NCBI GenBank assembly: GCA_934162425.1
Contig: CAKPIS010000002.1
Location: 149,742-213,741, forward strand
Length of the DNA: 64,000 bases
Reading direction: 5' to 3'
DNA from: an uncultured Bacilli bacterium
GTDB taxonomy: Bacteria > Bacillota_I > Bacilli_A > RF39 > UBA660
The notes beneath the pieces are model-generated. The model saw only the letters and a program-made list of their open reading frames with translations. It made no database searches and was not told the origin of the DNA. Made by a program: the position numbers and the translations under genes. Of the stretch, positions 9,617 to 18,305 are shown piece by piece (the first letter of the stretch is position 1; each line of letters opens with the position of its first letter).

Positions 9617-10003
9617 ATGTATAAGAAAAAAAATAAGTTTAATTCTAAAGCTTGTGATTCTAAATTGGCTGCAATATGTAATGAATTATTAGTATATAAT
9701 GATGATACTGTATTTGCTATATCAAAAAATTACGTTGAAAATAAGGGTAAAAAAGACTCTTTCGATGAAATTAAAACTAATCCTATTATCATATCATCTA
9801 CTCCATTAGAAGAGTTAGTTTTACCAAGTTATTATGTACTTAGAGGAGATACTATAACTTTATGGTCTGATGAAGAGGTAATAGTTAAACTTGTATATAG
9901 TAATTTAGTATTTTCTGATGGTAATATTAAAGATAAAAAAATAGATAATTTATATTTAGACATAGAAAACGAAGATTATATTAAAAGTCTTAAAGGCATG
10001 TAA
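9617..10003 (+). CDS. Hypothetical protein, 128 residues
   Basis: I do not recognise this protein. The chosen start is ATG 9617, about 9 bases after the strong ribosome-binding site GAGGGGG (9601-9607); the in-frame ATG at 9599 overlaps that site and is unlikely. No signal peptide or membrane segment is evident. The N-terminus is Lys/Asn-rich, the middle is mixed hydrophobic (PIIISSTPLEELVLPSYYVL) and the C-terminus acidic. It has its own strong promoter and terminator, so it is an independent, probably well expressed single-gene unit. The function is unknown. Confidence 0.75.
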   Translation: MYKKKNKFNSKACDSKLAAICNELLVYNDDTVFAISKNYVENKGKKDSFDEIKTNPIIISSTPLEELVLPSYYVLRGDTITLWSDEEVIVKLVYSNLVFSDGNIKDKKIDNLYLDIENEDYIKSLKGM

Positions 10004-10021
10004 AAATTGTTAAAAATTATT

Positions 10022-10055
10022 AAAACTCCAGTCTTTTGAGTGGAGTTTTTATTTA
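10022..10055 (+). terminator. Terminator after the 9617 gene
   Basis: A 9-bp stem (10022-10030 with 10041-10049) runs into TTTTTATTT. Confidence 0.85.
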
Positions 10056-10059
10056 TTTA

Positions 10060-10068
10060 TGGTACAAT
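10060..10068 (+). promoter_or_regulatory. Extended -10 promoter for tilS
   Basis: TGGTACAAT (10060-10068) lies about 10 bases before the AAGGTGG ribosome-binding site of tilS. Confidence 0.5.
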
Positions 10069-10086
10069 ATACGTTAAGGTGGTTTT

Positions 10087-11427
10087 ATGGACTTAGTAGA
10101 TGAATTCTTAAAAACTTTAAATATTAATAAAAATGAAACTTTAATAGTTGCAGTATCATATGGACCTGATTCTATGGCACTGCTTCATCATTTAAATAAG
10201 TTTTATAGTGAAAATAAAATTATTTGTGCACATGTTCACCATAATCATAGAAAAGAAAGTGATTGCGAAGCTAAAATGTTAGAGGAATATTGTAAAAATA
10301 ATAATATTATATTCGAAATGATGAAGATAAAAAGCTATAAAAATGATAAGTTTACCGAAGTAGAAGCTAGAGAAAAAAGATATAAATATTTTGAAGAATT
10401 ACTAAAAAAATATAATTCTAAATATCTATTTACGGCTCATCATGGTGATGATTTAATAGAAACAATTTTAATGAAGATAGTTAGAGGATCTACCTTAAAA
10501 GGATATTCGGGTATTAATTTAGTTTCACAAAGGGATAATTATTTTATAGTAAGACCATTATTATATATGACTAAAGATCAAATATTAAGCTATTGTAGTG
10601 AAAATAATATTAATTATGCTGTGGATAAGTCTAATGAAGATGTAGTATACACAAGAAATAGATATAGAAAAAACGTATTACCACTTTTAAAGATGGAAAA
10701 TAAAAATGTTCATCAAAAATTTATTGAGTTTTCTAAGGAATTAGAAAAATATGATAGCTTTGTTAATAAAGTAACTTATAATGTTTATAAAAAATGTGTT
10801 GTTAATAATGAAATTATAATTAGTTCTTTAATTAATGAAGATGATCTAATAATCGATAAAGTAATTAGAAAATATTTATTTAATAATTATAAAGATAACA
10901 TAGGAAAAATTACAAAAAAACATACTGATTTTATAAAAAACATGATATTAAGTAATAAACCATTTATTTTATTTTCTATGCCAGATAATAAAACAATAAT
11001 TAAAGACTATAATAAGATATATTTCGATAATAATAAGTATTATAATAATTATTGCTATAAGTTTGATGGTAGTGTTAAATTAGATAATGGATATATTATA
11101 AAGAAAATAGATATATTAGAAAATACAACTAATTATATAACTGCTTTGGACAGTAAAGAAATATCTTTACCGTTATATATTAGAAATAAAAAAGATGGCG
11201 ATATAATAGAGGTTTTAGGACTTAATGGAACGAAAAAAGTAAAAGATATATTTATAAATGAAAAGATATCAAGAAATTTAAGAGATAAATATCCATTAGT
11301 TGTAGATAGTAAAAATAATGTAATTTGGATTCCTGGTATAAAGAAGTCTAAATATGATAAATCAAAACATGGAAAATATGATATAATAATTAAGTATTAC
11401 AAGGAGGAAAATGATGAATCAAAATAA
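10087..11427 (+). CDS. tilS: tRNA(Ile)-lysidine synthetase
   Basis: TilS converts the wobble C34 of tRNA-Ile(CAU) to lysidine with ATP and lysine, so that AUA is read as isoleucine; AUA is very common in this genome. The protein is 446 residues. The N-type ATP-pyrophosphatase loop is VSYGPDSMALL (about residues 23-33). Most relatives have SGGxDS, so the second position is Tyr instead of Gly. Other family marks are HVHHNHR, TAHHGDD and RGSTLKG. The C-terminal domain with LPLYIRNKKDGD is also typical. ATG 10087 follows AAGGTGG. Its end overlaps ftsH. The hprT gene found between tilS and ftsH in Bacillus is missing. Confidence 0.95.
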   Translation: MDLVDEFLKTLNINKNETLIVAVSYGPDSMALLHHLNKFYSENKIICAHVHHNHRKESDCEAKMLEEYCKNNNIIFEMMKIKSYKNDKFTEVEAREKRYKYFEELLKKYNSKYLFTAHHGDDLIETILMKIVRGSTLKGYSGINLVSQRDNYFIVRPLLYMTKDQILSYCSENNINYAVDKSNEDVVYTRNRYRKNVLPLLKMENKNVHQKFIEFSKELEKYDSFVNKVTYNVYKKCVVNNEIIISSLINEDDLIIDKVIRKYLFNNYKDNIGKITKKHTDFIKNMILSNKPFILFSMPDNKTIIKDYNKIYFDNNKYYNNYCYKFDGSVKLDNGYIIKKIDILENTTNYITALDSKEISLPLYIRNKKDGDIIEVLGLNGTKKVKDIFINEKISRNLRDKYPLVVDSKNNVIWIPGIKKSKYDKSKHGKYDIIIKYYKEENDESK

Positions 11428-13399
11428 TCAAAATATAAAAAAGGGTGCTTTTCCTTATGCTCTTTTGTTATTTATCGGATTAGCACTGTTATTATTTTAT
11501 AATTCATTTAATAATAACAATAAAGTATTAACTTATAATGAATTTAATAAAGCTCTTAATAATAATAAAGTTGAGGAATTAGTTATAATGCCTTCAACAT
11601 CTGCTTATACTTATCAAATAACAGGTAAATTAAAAGGAATTAAAAATGGAGAAACATTCTCTGTTAAAACACCTTTATCTGATATAGTAGTAAAAAAGAT
11701 AATAGAAGCTAGTGAGAAAAAAGATTTTAAGATAATATCTAAATCAGATCAAGCTTCAAGTGCTTGGTACAGATTTGCTATAGAATTACTACCATATATT
11801 TTACTATTTGGATTAGCTTTCTTTTTCATTACTAAACAGCTTGGAACACAAAAGGGTTCATTTGATTTTGGAAAGAGTAAGGCTAAGTTAAATCCTGATA
11901 CTGGTAAAGTAACATTTAAAGATGTTGCAGGTTTACCAGAAGAAAAAGAAGAATTACAAGAATTGATAGATTTCTTAAAGTATCCTAAAAAGTTTCAAAA
12001 GTTAGGTGCTAGAATACCAAAAGGTGTTTTATTAGTAGGTCCTCCAGGAACAGGTAAAACATTACTTGCAAAGGCAGTAGCAGGAGAAGCAAATGCACCA
12101 TTTTACTTTATATCTGGTTCGGACTTTGTTGAACTATATGTTGGTGTTGGTGCATCAAGAGTTAGAGATATGTTTAAACAAGCTAAACAAAATGCACCAT
12201 GTTTAATCTTTATAGATGAAATTGATGCAGTAGGTAGACAACGTGGTACAGGTATTGGTGGTGGTCATGATGAAAGAGAGCAGACACTTAACCAATTACT
12301 TACTGAAATGGATGGTTTTGGTGCAAATGAAGGAATTATTATAATTGCTGCAACAAATAGACCTGATGTACTTGATCCAGCGTTATTAAGACCAGGAAGA
12401 TTTGATAGACAAGTTACTGTTAATTTACCTGATTTGAAAGCAAGAGAAGATATTTTAAAGGTACATGCAAGAAATAAGGTTCTATCTAAAAATGTACATT
12501 TAGATAGTATTGCTAAAAGATGTGTAGGTTTTTCTGGAGCTGATTTGGAAAACTTACTTAATGAAGCAGCACTTCTTGCTGTTAGAAGAGAAAAAAGTAC
12601 TATTACTATGTCAGAAATAGATGAAGCTATAGATAGAGTTATAATGGGACCAGCTAAGGTAACTAAAAAATATACTGATAAAGAAAAGAAGCTTGTTGCT
12701 TATCACGAAGCCGGGCATGCCGTTCTTGGAATTAAATTAGATGATGCAAATGATGTTCAAAAAGTTACAATTATTCCAAGAGGACAAGCTGGTGGTTATA
12801 ATTTAATGATGCCTAAAGAAGAAAAGTTTACGGCTACTAAAACAGAATTATTAGAACAAATAATGGGTCTTCTTGGTGGTCGTGTTGCTGAAGAAGTTGT
12901 GTTTGGAGAAATTACAACAGGAGCACATAATGACTTTTCAAAGGCTACAAAAATAGCAAGAAGCATGGTAACTGAATATGGTATGTCAAAATTAGGCCCA
13001 GTTCAGTTAGAAACTCCAGAAGGAAGTTCTTTCTTAGGAAGAGATTATAATAAAAACAGAAATTTCTCTGATCAAGTTGCTCTTGAAATAGATAATGAAG
13101 TTAGAGGAATTATTAATGATTGCTATGAAAAAGCTAAAAAGATAATTGAAAAAAGTAGAGATTTGCTTGATTTAATTGCAAGTAACTTAATAGAACATGA
13201 AACTTTAACTAAAGAAGAGATTGATTATTTAGCAGAACATGGTAAAATGCCTACAATTGATATGCTAGATGATATTAATTTAGATAAGCTTAAAGAGATG
13301 GCAAAAGAAAAGAAAATAAAAGGATATTCTTCAATGAATAAGGAAGAATTAAAAAAGGCGTTGTCAGAGGATATAAAAGACAAACAAAATGAAGAATAA
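11414..13399 (+). CDS. ftsH: ATP-dependent zinc metalloprotease FtsH
   Basis: This is a membrane-anchored AAA protease that degrades misfolded membrane proteins and some regulators. Two membrane segments lie near residues 11-28 and 120-140. They are followed by the AAA domain with Walker A GPPGTGKT (about 209), Walker B IFIDEID and the second-region-of-homology residues RPGRFDR. The M41 peptidase domain has the zinc motif HEAGH (about 430). I chose ATG 11414, six bases after GGAGG; ATG 11411 is three bases after it and cannot be excluded. The gene overlaps tilS by about 14 bases, showing coupling. The C-terminal tail is Lys/Glu-rich. Confidence 0.98.
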   Translation: MNQNNQNIKKGAFPYALLLFIGLALLLFYNSFNNNNKVLTYNEFNKALNNNKVEELVIMPSTSAYTYQITGKLKGIKNGETFSVKTPLSDIVVKKIIEASEKKDFKIISKSDQASSAWYRFAIELLPYILLFGLAFFFITKQLGTQKGSFDFGKSKAKLNPDTGKVTFKDVAGLPEEKEELQELIDFLKYPKKFQKLGARIPKGVLLVGPPGTGKTLLAKAVAGEANAPFYFISGSDFVELYVGVGASRVRDMFKQAKQNAPCLIFIDEIDAVGRQRGTGIGGGHDEREQTLNQLLTEMDGFGANEGIIIIAATNRPDVLDPALLRPGRFDRQVTVNLPDLKAREDILKVHARNKVLSKNVHLDSIAKRCVGFSGADLENLLNEAALLAVRREKSTITMSEIDEAIDRVIMGPAKVTKKYTDKEKKLVAYHEAGHAVLGIKLDDANDVQKVTIIPRGQAGGYNLMMPKEEKFTATKTELLEQIMGLLGGRVAEEVVFGEITTGAHNDFSKATKIARSMVTEYGMSKLGPVQLETPEGSSFLGRDYNKNRNFSDQVALEIDNEVRGIINDCYEKAKKIIEKSRDLLDLIASNLIEHETLTKEEIDYLAEHGKMPTIDMLDDINLDKLKEMAKEKKIKGYSSMNKEELKKALSEDIKDKQNEE

Positions 13400-13400
13400 T

Positions 13401-13428
13401 AAAAAACGGGTTAGTCCGTTTTTTTTGT
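13401..13428. terminator. Bidirectional terminator between ftsH and the PBP gene
   Basis: A 9-bp stem of A6CGG with CCGT6 (13401-13409 with 13416-13424) has T-runs on both strands. It serves ftsH and the convergent PBP gene, whose stop codon lies in the loop. Confidence 0.85.
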
Positions 13429-15378
13429 ACTTTTTTTAATAAATTTAGAACGTGATGTATTTCCAGGTTCACTTCCTTTAACATAATAAAGTATTTTTTT
13501 AAGTTTTGAATTATTATCAGCTACTTTTCCTGTATTTAAATCAGTTAATACTCCAACAACATTATTAGGTTTATCATACCAAACTTCTTTTTTATCTCTT
13601 AAGTATTCTTCTATAGCATCTGCCCATATATTTTTAGAATATTTATATTCTTTACTTGATAGTTTTCTATTATCATCATATCCAGTCCAAACTCCAACTA
13701 CAACATTAGGATTATATCCTACGGTCCATAGATCATAATCAGTTGTACCAGACTTAACTGCATATTTTTTAGTCAATTTAGGTTTAATAGATGCACAAGT
13801 TGGTGATGTATAACTTTTAAGTGAAGCATCATATGTATTAGCAAGCATTTCACTTAATATATAAGAGTATGACTTATTTAAAATTTCTTCTTTTTTTTCT
13901 TTATATTTATATATAACATCCCCATTTCCATCCTCTATTTTTCTTATTATATGATTATTAGTTTTAACTCCTTCGTTAGCTAAAGATGAATATGCATTTA
14001 CAAATTCTGTAATTGTAAGTTCGTTGGTTCCTAAAGGAAGTGAAGCATTAGCTTCTAATTTACTTGTAATACCCATTCTTTTTGCATAATTAACTAACAT
14101 ATCTTCCCCTAAAAAAAGATGTGTTTTAATAGCATATATATTATCAGAATAACATATAGCAAGAGCCATTGTAATATCACTGTTAGGATATAAATTACCA
14201 TAATTACTAGGTGAATAAGTTGTTTTATCATCAATTTTAAATGTAGTTGGTTTACTTAAAAACGTAGATGCTGGTGTAAGACCATTTTCTAGTGCAGAAT
14301 AATATAATATAGGTTTCATAGTAGAGCCTACCTGTCTTTTAGAATTAATAGCTCTATTATATTGTGATTTAGAATAATCTTTACCCCCTGCAAGTGCTAT
14401 TATTTCTCCATTTTTAGGATTAACCATAATAGCTGATGTTTCCATTTCATCTTTTCCTTCAAGATTTTTCTTTATACTATCTTCTAGGGCTGTTTGTGCT
14501 TTAATATCTAAACTAGTATATATTTTTACTCCTTCCTTCCATATTGTCTCATCACTAACTACTTTAAGTTCTTTTAATTCTTTAATTACTGCATCTTGAT
14601 AATACATTATAGTAGATAAATTTAAATTTTCTTTTTTACCATAATATGTTAATTTTTCATTTACTGTATCTTTCATTTTCTCACTTGTTATAATTTTATT
14701 ATTAACCATTGCTTGTAAAACTTCTTTTTGTCTTTTTTTAGCAGTTGCTTCATCATTTAAAGGAGAATAATTATTAGGTGATTTTGGTATACCAGCTAAC
14801 ATAGCACTTTCAGCTAAGGTTAAATTTTTAGCAGGCTTATTAAAGTAGTAAAGGGATGCATTTTCGATACCTAAAATACCATTTCCATAGTTTATAGTAT
14901 TTAAATATCCTTCTAATATCTCGTCTTTTGAGTATGTAACTTCTAATTTATACGCATACCATGCTTCTTTAATTTTTCTTTCCCATGTTTTATCAAATGT
15001 TAGGAATAAATTTCTTGCATATTGCTGAGTGATTGTTGAGGCACCTTGTTTTAAATCATTTGATTTAATATTGATAAACATAGATTTTATAATTCTTGGA
15101 ATATCAAATCCGTTATGATTATAAAAATTTTTATCTTCTGAGTATATGGTAGCATTTACTAAATCTTTTGATATGTCTTTTAATTTAACCCATTTTTTAG
15201 TGCCATTATTTCCCTCGTAGAAGCTCTTTCCATCTTTATCATACATGTATATACTATTTGAATTTTTAATATCTATTTTACTGCTTATTTTAGCAATTAC
15301 AAATAGTGTAGAATAAAATGCACAAAAAACAAGCATTAATATAATTAATGTTTTTGATATTATTTTTAATTTTTTCAT
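13411..15378 (-). CDS. Class A penicillin-binding protein (transglycosylase/transpeptidase)
   Basis: This bifunctional enzyme polymerises and cross-links peptidoglycan outside the membrane. One N-terminal membrane anchor (about residues 8-30) is followed by a GT51 transglycosylase domain with SEDKNFYNHNGFD and GASTITQQYARN. The transpeptidase domain has the Ser motif STMK (about 350), SDN (about 405) and KSGT (about 540). I chose ATG 15378 (MKKLKIIS) because AGAAGG lies 10 bases upstream; earlier in-frame ATGs lack a usable site. It is close to PBP1a/PbpF-type proteins. Its presence shows that this is a walled cell and not a Mollicute. Confidence 0.95.
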   Translation of the reverse strand: MKKLKIISKTLIILMLVFCAFYSTLFVIAKISSKIDIKNSNSIYMYDKDGKSFYEGNNGTKKWVKLKDISKDLVNATIYSEDKNFYNHNGFDIPRIIKSMFINIKSNDLKQGASTITQQYARNLFLTFDKTWERKIKEAWYAYKLEVTYSKDEILEGYLNTINYGNGILGIENASLYYFNKPAKNLTLAESAMLAGIPKSPNNYSPLNDEATAKKRQKEVLQAMVNNKIITSEKMKDTVNEKLTYYGKKENLNLSTIMYYQDAVIKELKELKVVSDETIWKEGVKIYTSLDIKAQTALEDSIKKNLEGKDEMETSAIMVNPKNGEIIALAGGKDYSKSQYNRAINSKRQVGSTMKPILYYSALENGLTPASTFLSKPTTFKIDDKTTYSPSNYGNLYPNSDITMALAICYSDNIYAIKTHLFLGEDMLVNYAKRMGITSKLEANASLPLGTNELTITEFVNAYSSLANEGVKTNNHIIRKIEDGNGDVIYKYKEKKEEILNKSYSYILSEMLANTYDASLKSYTSPTCASIKPKLTKKYAVKSGTTDYDLWTVGYNPNVVVGVWTGYDDNRKLSSKEYKYSKNIWADAIEEYLRDKKEVWYDKPNNVVGVLTDLNTGKVADNNSKLKKILYYVKGSEPGNTSRSKFIKKSTKKTD

Positions 15379-15514
15379 AGTCTTCATCCTTCTAAAATTA
15401 TTATTGGTAGAAAGACTTAAAATATAACAACTATTTATTATATTTGAATGAAAATTCATTTTATATTTTTATTAATATTGTTATAATGATATTGTGTGTT
15501 TTATGGAGGGAAAT

Positions 15515-15883
15515 ATGATATATAGAAAAGGAATGTTATGCAAACATTTTAAGGGTGAAAGCTTATTAGAAAAAAACATATATGAGATTTTAGAAGTAAA
15601 TGTTAATGGTAAAGATATAGATGAAAATAATATAATATACACAGGTAATGGTAACTTAAAGGATTCTGTTAATTTAGTCATATATAAAAATATATTTCAA
15701 AATGATAAAGTTTTTGCAAGAGAGTATAATGACATATCTTCATATCTAACTAAAGATGAAAAAATCAAATATAATCAAAATATAAAGGTTCAACCTTTAA
15801 CAGAAGAAGAAATAAACGTAATATATAACGAGTCATTTATAAAAGAAAAAAAGAATTTGACTTTAAAGAAATTTAAAAAGTAG
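15515..15883 (+). CDS. DUF1653-like small protein
   Basis: The 122-residue protein starts at ATG 15515 after GGAGGG (15505-15510). The first half resembles the DUF1653 family: YRKGMLCKHFKGES, then YEILEV, then VIYKNIFQNDKVFAREYNDI. That pattern (H-F-K-G, Y-E-V-L, V-Y-k, w-v-R-p) is typical of these short beta-rich proteins of unknown role. A Lys-rich tail of about 35 residues is added. TATAAT at 15482-15487 probably gives a short leader. The family match is by eye and the function is unknown. Confidence 0.65.
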   Translation: MIYRKGMLCKHFKGESLLEKNIYEILEVNVNGKDIDENNIIYTGNGNLKDSVNLVIYKNIFQNDKVFAREYNDISSYLTKDEKIKYNQNIKVQPLTEEEINVIYNESFIKEKKNLTLKKFKK

Positions 15884-15915
15884 TGTATGATAAATTTTAA
15901 AACTATTATTTTTTA

Positions 15916-15944
15916 TTGATAATGGCTTTAAAATTTTATATAAT
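15916..15944 (+). promoter_or_regulatory. Sigma-A promoter for the 15971 gene
   Basis: TTGATA (15916-15921), 17-base spacer, TATAAT (15939-15944). The spacer and -10 sequence TTTAAAATTTTATATAAT also occurs in the repeat copy at 16887. Confidence 0.75.
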
Positions 15945-15970
15945 ATTAAACACGAAAGGAAGTGAACGTA

Positions 15971-16822
15971 TTGAAAGATTCACGTAAAGTTCAACAGATA
16001 GAAAAACAATATGTTTCAGATGATTGTGTTCAAGTAATGTTTCCATATAAAGATACATTTGCCATATTTGATGCGAAAGAGATAGTCTATCTTGATGATT
16101 GCAGAAAGAGTACTTTAATTAATAAATATTTGGATGATAGTAGAATTGAACAATTTCCATATTCAAATATACCTATACATCGTTCTAAAGTAGAAAAAGA
16201 TAATATTATCTTTGCTAATCAATTACTTGATTTTGAAAAAGTTTATATTTCATATGATGATGGTATAATTAATGAAAATTTTGTTATTAAAGATAAAGAT
16301 AAAGCTTTATTAATAAGTGAAGAATTAACAAAAGTTAATAAAAAGAAAGTTGTTATTCAAGAATCGAGCTTAGTAGATATATTTATTAATACAGATAGTG
16401 AAATTTCTACTAGGTTTCAGAAAGACCTTAATTTAGATATTAATTCAGGAGTTTGGCAATATATAAAAAGTAGTATAGAATCTTATTATCATATGAACGA
16501 TAAAATAAGAAAAGAACAGATATCTTGTTGTAATGAATTAATTGTAAGTATTGATGGTATAGCATTTATAGCCGAGGATGATATGAAAATTAAATACGTT
16601 AAAATAAGTCGTTGTGTATCGTATAAAATGTTAGATGGTTTTTATTATATAGTTGATATTGCTGATGTTCCTATAAAAAAATATAATCTTGATGAAATAA
16701 AAGGCTTACCATCAAAATCATTAAAAGATCCTAAAATATCTTTGAGGCTAAATCCTAATATAAAATCAGAAGATGTAAGTCACGCAAAAAGAATGACTAA
16801 GTTTTTAAGAAAAACCAGATAA
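15971..16822 (+). CDS. Hypothetical protein, about 283 residues
   Basis: I do not recognise this protein. The likely start is TTG 15971, about 10 bases after AAAGGA; the in-frame GTG at 15962 lies inside the ribosome-binding region. It has no signal peptide or membrane segment. It is rich in Asp, Lys and Ile, with segments such as FPYKDTFAIFDAKEIVYLDD and a basic C-terminus (SHAKRMTKFLRKTR). A good promoter sits directly upstream. It lies beside the repeat copy at 16887-17111 and I see no phage or transposon features in it. Confidence 0.7.
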   Translation: MKDSRKVQQIEKQYVSDDCVQVMFPYKDTFAIFDAKEIVYLDDCRKSTLINKYLDDSRIEQFPYSNIPIHRSKVEKDNIIFANQLLDFEKVYISYDDGIINENFVIKDKDKALLISEELTKVNKKKVVIQESSLVDIFINTDSEISTRFQKDLNLDINSGVWQYIKSSIESYYHMNDKIRKEQISCCNELIVSIDGIAFIAEDDMKIKYVKISRCVSYKMLDGFYYIVDIADVPIKKYNLDEIKGLPSKSLKDPKISLRLNPNIKSEDVSHAKRMTKFLRKTR

Positions 16823-16921
16823 AGATAAAAAATCATTTAATCTTTTACGAATTTCATTTGATAAAAATTGTACATTTAAATTTTAATTGAAAATAATTTT
16901 AAAATTTTATATAATATATGT

Positions 16922-17000
16922 GTAGGAGACAGCTAACTAGTTGTTTTCCGTTGTTTTTTGAAAAACAAGGCTAGAATTAACTAACCTTGTTTATTTTTTT
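16922..17000 (+). ncRNA. Predicted short antisense-like RNA, copy 1
   Basis: A promoter at 16887-16915 would start an RNA near 16922. It would end about 75 bases later at a hairpin (stem 16964-16974 with 16981-16992, AATTAA loop) followed by seven T residues. No open frame lies inside. It is nearly identical to the unit in copy 2. Confidence 0.55.
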
Positions 17001-17066
17001 AATTATAAATTATATATAATATAATAAAAATTAAAATGATAATTATTTTAATGTTAAATTTCTAAA
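17001..17066 (-). pseudogene. Remnant of the 27-residue hydrophobic peptide gene
   Basis: On the minus strand this matches the last about 20 codons of the peptide encoded at 18304-18387 (KFNIKIIIILIFII and on to IIYN). The segment with the ATG and the GGGTGG ribosome-binding site is missing and an in-frame TAG stands just upstream. It cannot make the peptide. Confidence 0.7.
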
Positions 17067-17109
17067 TAGATGGAAAACAATGGTTAGTAGTGCCTCCTAA
17101 TAGTTTTAT

Positions 17110-17349
17110 TTAACAGTTCTTACATAATACATAGGCAGACACATTATCTTCTTTAATTTCAAGTGATTGCTTATTTATACTAAAACCATAATGTCCCATA
17201 TCATTACCAATTTTTAATTTATTATTTGGTAGATTATCTTTAATCATTTCGCCATTTTTAAGAATGAATTTTATTTTATATAAATCTTCTTTACCATTAT
17301 TTAACTTCTCTCCAATAATAATTCTATCTACTAAATTATTAAATAACAT
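17110..17349 (-). CDS. Small hypothetical ORF, doubtful
   Basis: The 79-residue frame (MLFNNLVDRIII to SAYVLCKNC) has protein-like composition but no ribosome-binding site before its ATG, and its start region overlaps the promoter of the divergent GNAT gene. It stops exactly at the border of repeat copy 1. It may be the remnant of a gene cut by the repeat, or a chance frame. I do not recognise it. Confidence 0.3.
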   Translation of the reverse strand: MLFNNLVDRIIIGEKLNNGKEDLYKIKFILKNGEMIKDNLPNNKLKIGNDMGHYGFSINKQSLEIKEDNVSAYVLCKNC

Positions 17350-17361
17350 AGATATTTTTAT

Positions 17362-17369
17362 GGTATAAT
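17362..17369 (+). promoter_or_regulatory. Extended -10 promoter for the GNAT gene
   Basis: TGGTATAAT ends at 17369, seven bases before the GGTGG ribosome-binding site, so the leader is only a few bases long. Confidence 0.55.
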
Positions 17370-17385
17370 ATAGATGGTGGTAATA

Positions 17386-17994
17386 ATGAAACTTAAAGAG
17401 ATGAATCAAGTTGTAGATATGCTATATGAAGAATGGGATTTAGGTAAAACTGAATCTGGTGCTAAAGGAAAAACTTGTGCTTGGATTTATCTTTTTGAAA
17501 TACTAGAGGAATCAGAAAAAATTATTTTAGAAAAATCAAATAATAAAGTTATCGGGATTTGTGGTTATTCAAAGTGGAATTCAAAAAAACATCTTATTAG
17601 AAAATGGACATATTCATTTCTAAAAAAAATATTAATACACAGTCCAATGATAAAAAATAAACAAGCCATTTTTAAATATAATGAAGATTATGATTATGTC
17701 CCAAACGATATGGCAAATTGCTTTGATGGTGAAATATCAATCTTAATTGTTAATAAGGATTATCGTGGTCAAAATGTAGGCAAAAAATTATTAACCACAA
17801 TTTTTGAAATAGCTAAAAATGATGATATGAAAAATATTCAAATTTTAACCGATGAATCATGTAATTATAAATTTTATCAAAAACTAGGATGTCAAAAAGT
17901 ATATGAGAAGATAATTCCAAATGGTGAACCAGATAAATTAGGAAATATTACTTCGGAAAAAGGTTATATTTATGAGAAAAAGTTTACTGAATAG
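17386..17994 (+). CDS. GNAT family N-acetyltransferase
   Basis: This is a predicted acetyl-CoA-dependent N-acetyltransferase of 202 residues. The start is ATG 17386, five bases after GGTGG. The acetyl-CoA-binding motif A is clear: ISILIVNKDYRGQNVGKKLL (about residues 121-140), with the R-G-Q-x-V-G-K loop. NYKFYQKLGCQKVYEK near residue 170 is the usual motif B. The substrate is unknown. The gene is bracketed by the two toxin-antitoxin-like repeat copies, with its own promoter and terminator, so it may have moved with them. Acetyltransferases of this kind can also be toxin or drug-modifying enzymes, but nothing here decides this. Confidence 0.85.
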   Translation: MKLKEMNQVVDMLYEEWDLGKTESGAKGKTCAWIYLFEILEESEKIILEKSNNKVIGICGYSKWNSKKHLIRKWTYSFLKKILIHSPMIKNKQAIFKYNEDYDYVPNDMANCFDGEISILIVNKDYRGQNVGKKLLTTIFEIAKNDDMKNIQILTDESCNYKFYQKLGCQKVYEKIIPNGEPDKLGNITSEKGYIYEKKFTE

Positions 17995-18028
17995 AAAAAT
18001 TATAATTAAATTTGAAATATAATATTTT

Positions 18029-18076
18029 AAAGTCCTAGTGATAGAGTTATATTTAATTTATCAATATGGACTTTTT
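18029..18076 (+). terminator. Terminator after the GNAT gene
   Basis: Outer arms AAAGTCC (18029-18035) and GGACTTT (18068-18074) with a long, partly paired loop, then a T-run. Confidence 0.6.
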
Positions 18077-18167
18077 CTTGGTTTATTTGTGTACCAATAA
18101 TAATATTTATACTCAAAACTTATGATAATGTTTTAAAATAATACGGTATATGTGTTCCGTAAGAGTG

Positions 18168-18190
18168 CTTATATAAATCCCTCGTTTTTT
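18168..18190 (+). repeat. Direct repeat flanking repeat copy 2, left
   Basis: CTTATATAAATCCCT followed by CGTTTTTT recurs with one change at 18473-18495, on the other side of repeat copy 2. It could be a mark of insertion or of unequal exchange. Confidence 0.6.
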
Positions 18191-18191
18191 A

Positions 18192-18220
18192 TTGATAATT
18201 ATTTAAAAATTTTATATAAT
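18192..18220 (+). promoter_or_regulatory. Promoter of the antisense-like RNA, copy 2
   Basis: TTGATA (18192-18197), 17-base spacer, TATAAT (18215-18220): a near-consensus sigma-A promoter that does not lead to any gene on the plus strand before the terminator at 18268. Confidence 0.8.
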
Positions 18221-18226
18221 ATATGT

Positions 18227-18304
18227 GTAGGAGACAGCTAACTAGTTGTTTTCCACTGTTTGTTGAAAAACAAGGCTAGAATTAACTAACCTTGTTTCTT
18301 TTTT
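18227..18304 (+). ncRNA. Predicted about 78-base antisense-like RNA (putative antitoxin)
   Basis: The promoter at 18192-18220 and the terminator hairpin at 18268-18305 define a short transcript with no open frame. It converges on the small peptide gene and its 3' end overlaps that gene's stop codon and terminator, as in txpA/ratA and par/fst type I systems. The 5' arm GGAGACAGCTAACTAGTTGT is conserved in both copies. The antitoxin role is inferred. Confidence 0.6.
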
Positions 18305-18305
18305 T
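18268..18305. terminator. Shared hairpin terminator of the convergent pair
   Basis: The stem is AAACAAGG-C-TAG with CTA-A-CCTTGTTT (18268-18279 with 18286-18297) and an AATTAA loop. The plus strand has a CTTTTTTT tail and the minus strand TTTTTC, so it can work in both directions. Confidence 0.75.

Larger units (their letters stand above)
16887..17111. repeat. Repeat copy 1 (decayed toxin-antitoxin-like unit)
   Basis: About 225 bases closely match the unit at 18192-18466. It has a promoter (TTGAAA 16887-16892, 17-base spacer, TATAAT 16910-16915), an imperfect 25-26-base inverted pair (16925-16949 and 17072-17097), a shared hairpin at 16963-17000 and an AT-rich core. Compared with copy 2 it lacks about 45 bases holding the start codon and ribosome-binding site of the small peptide. 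Confidence 0.85.

Noticed and set aside
15481..15681. Minus-strand ORF of 66 codons opposite the DUF1653-like gene
   Set aside because: No ribosome-binding site; the plus-strand gene has a promoter, a strong site and family features.
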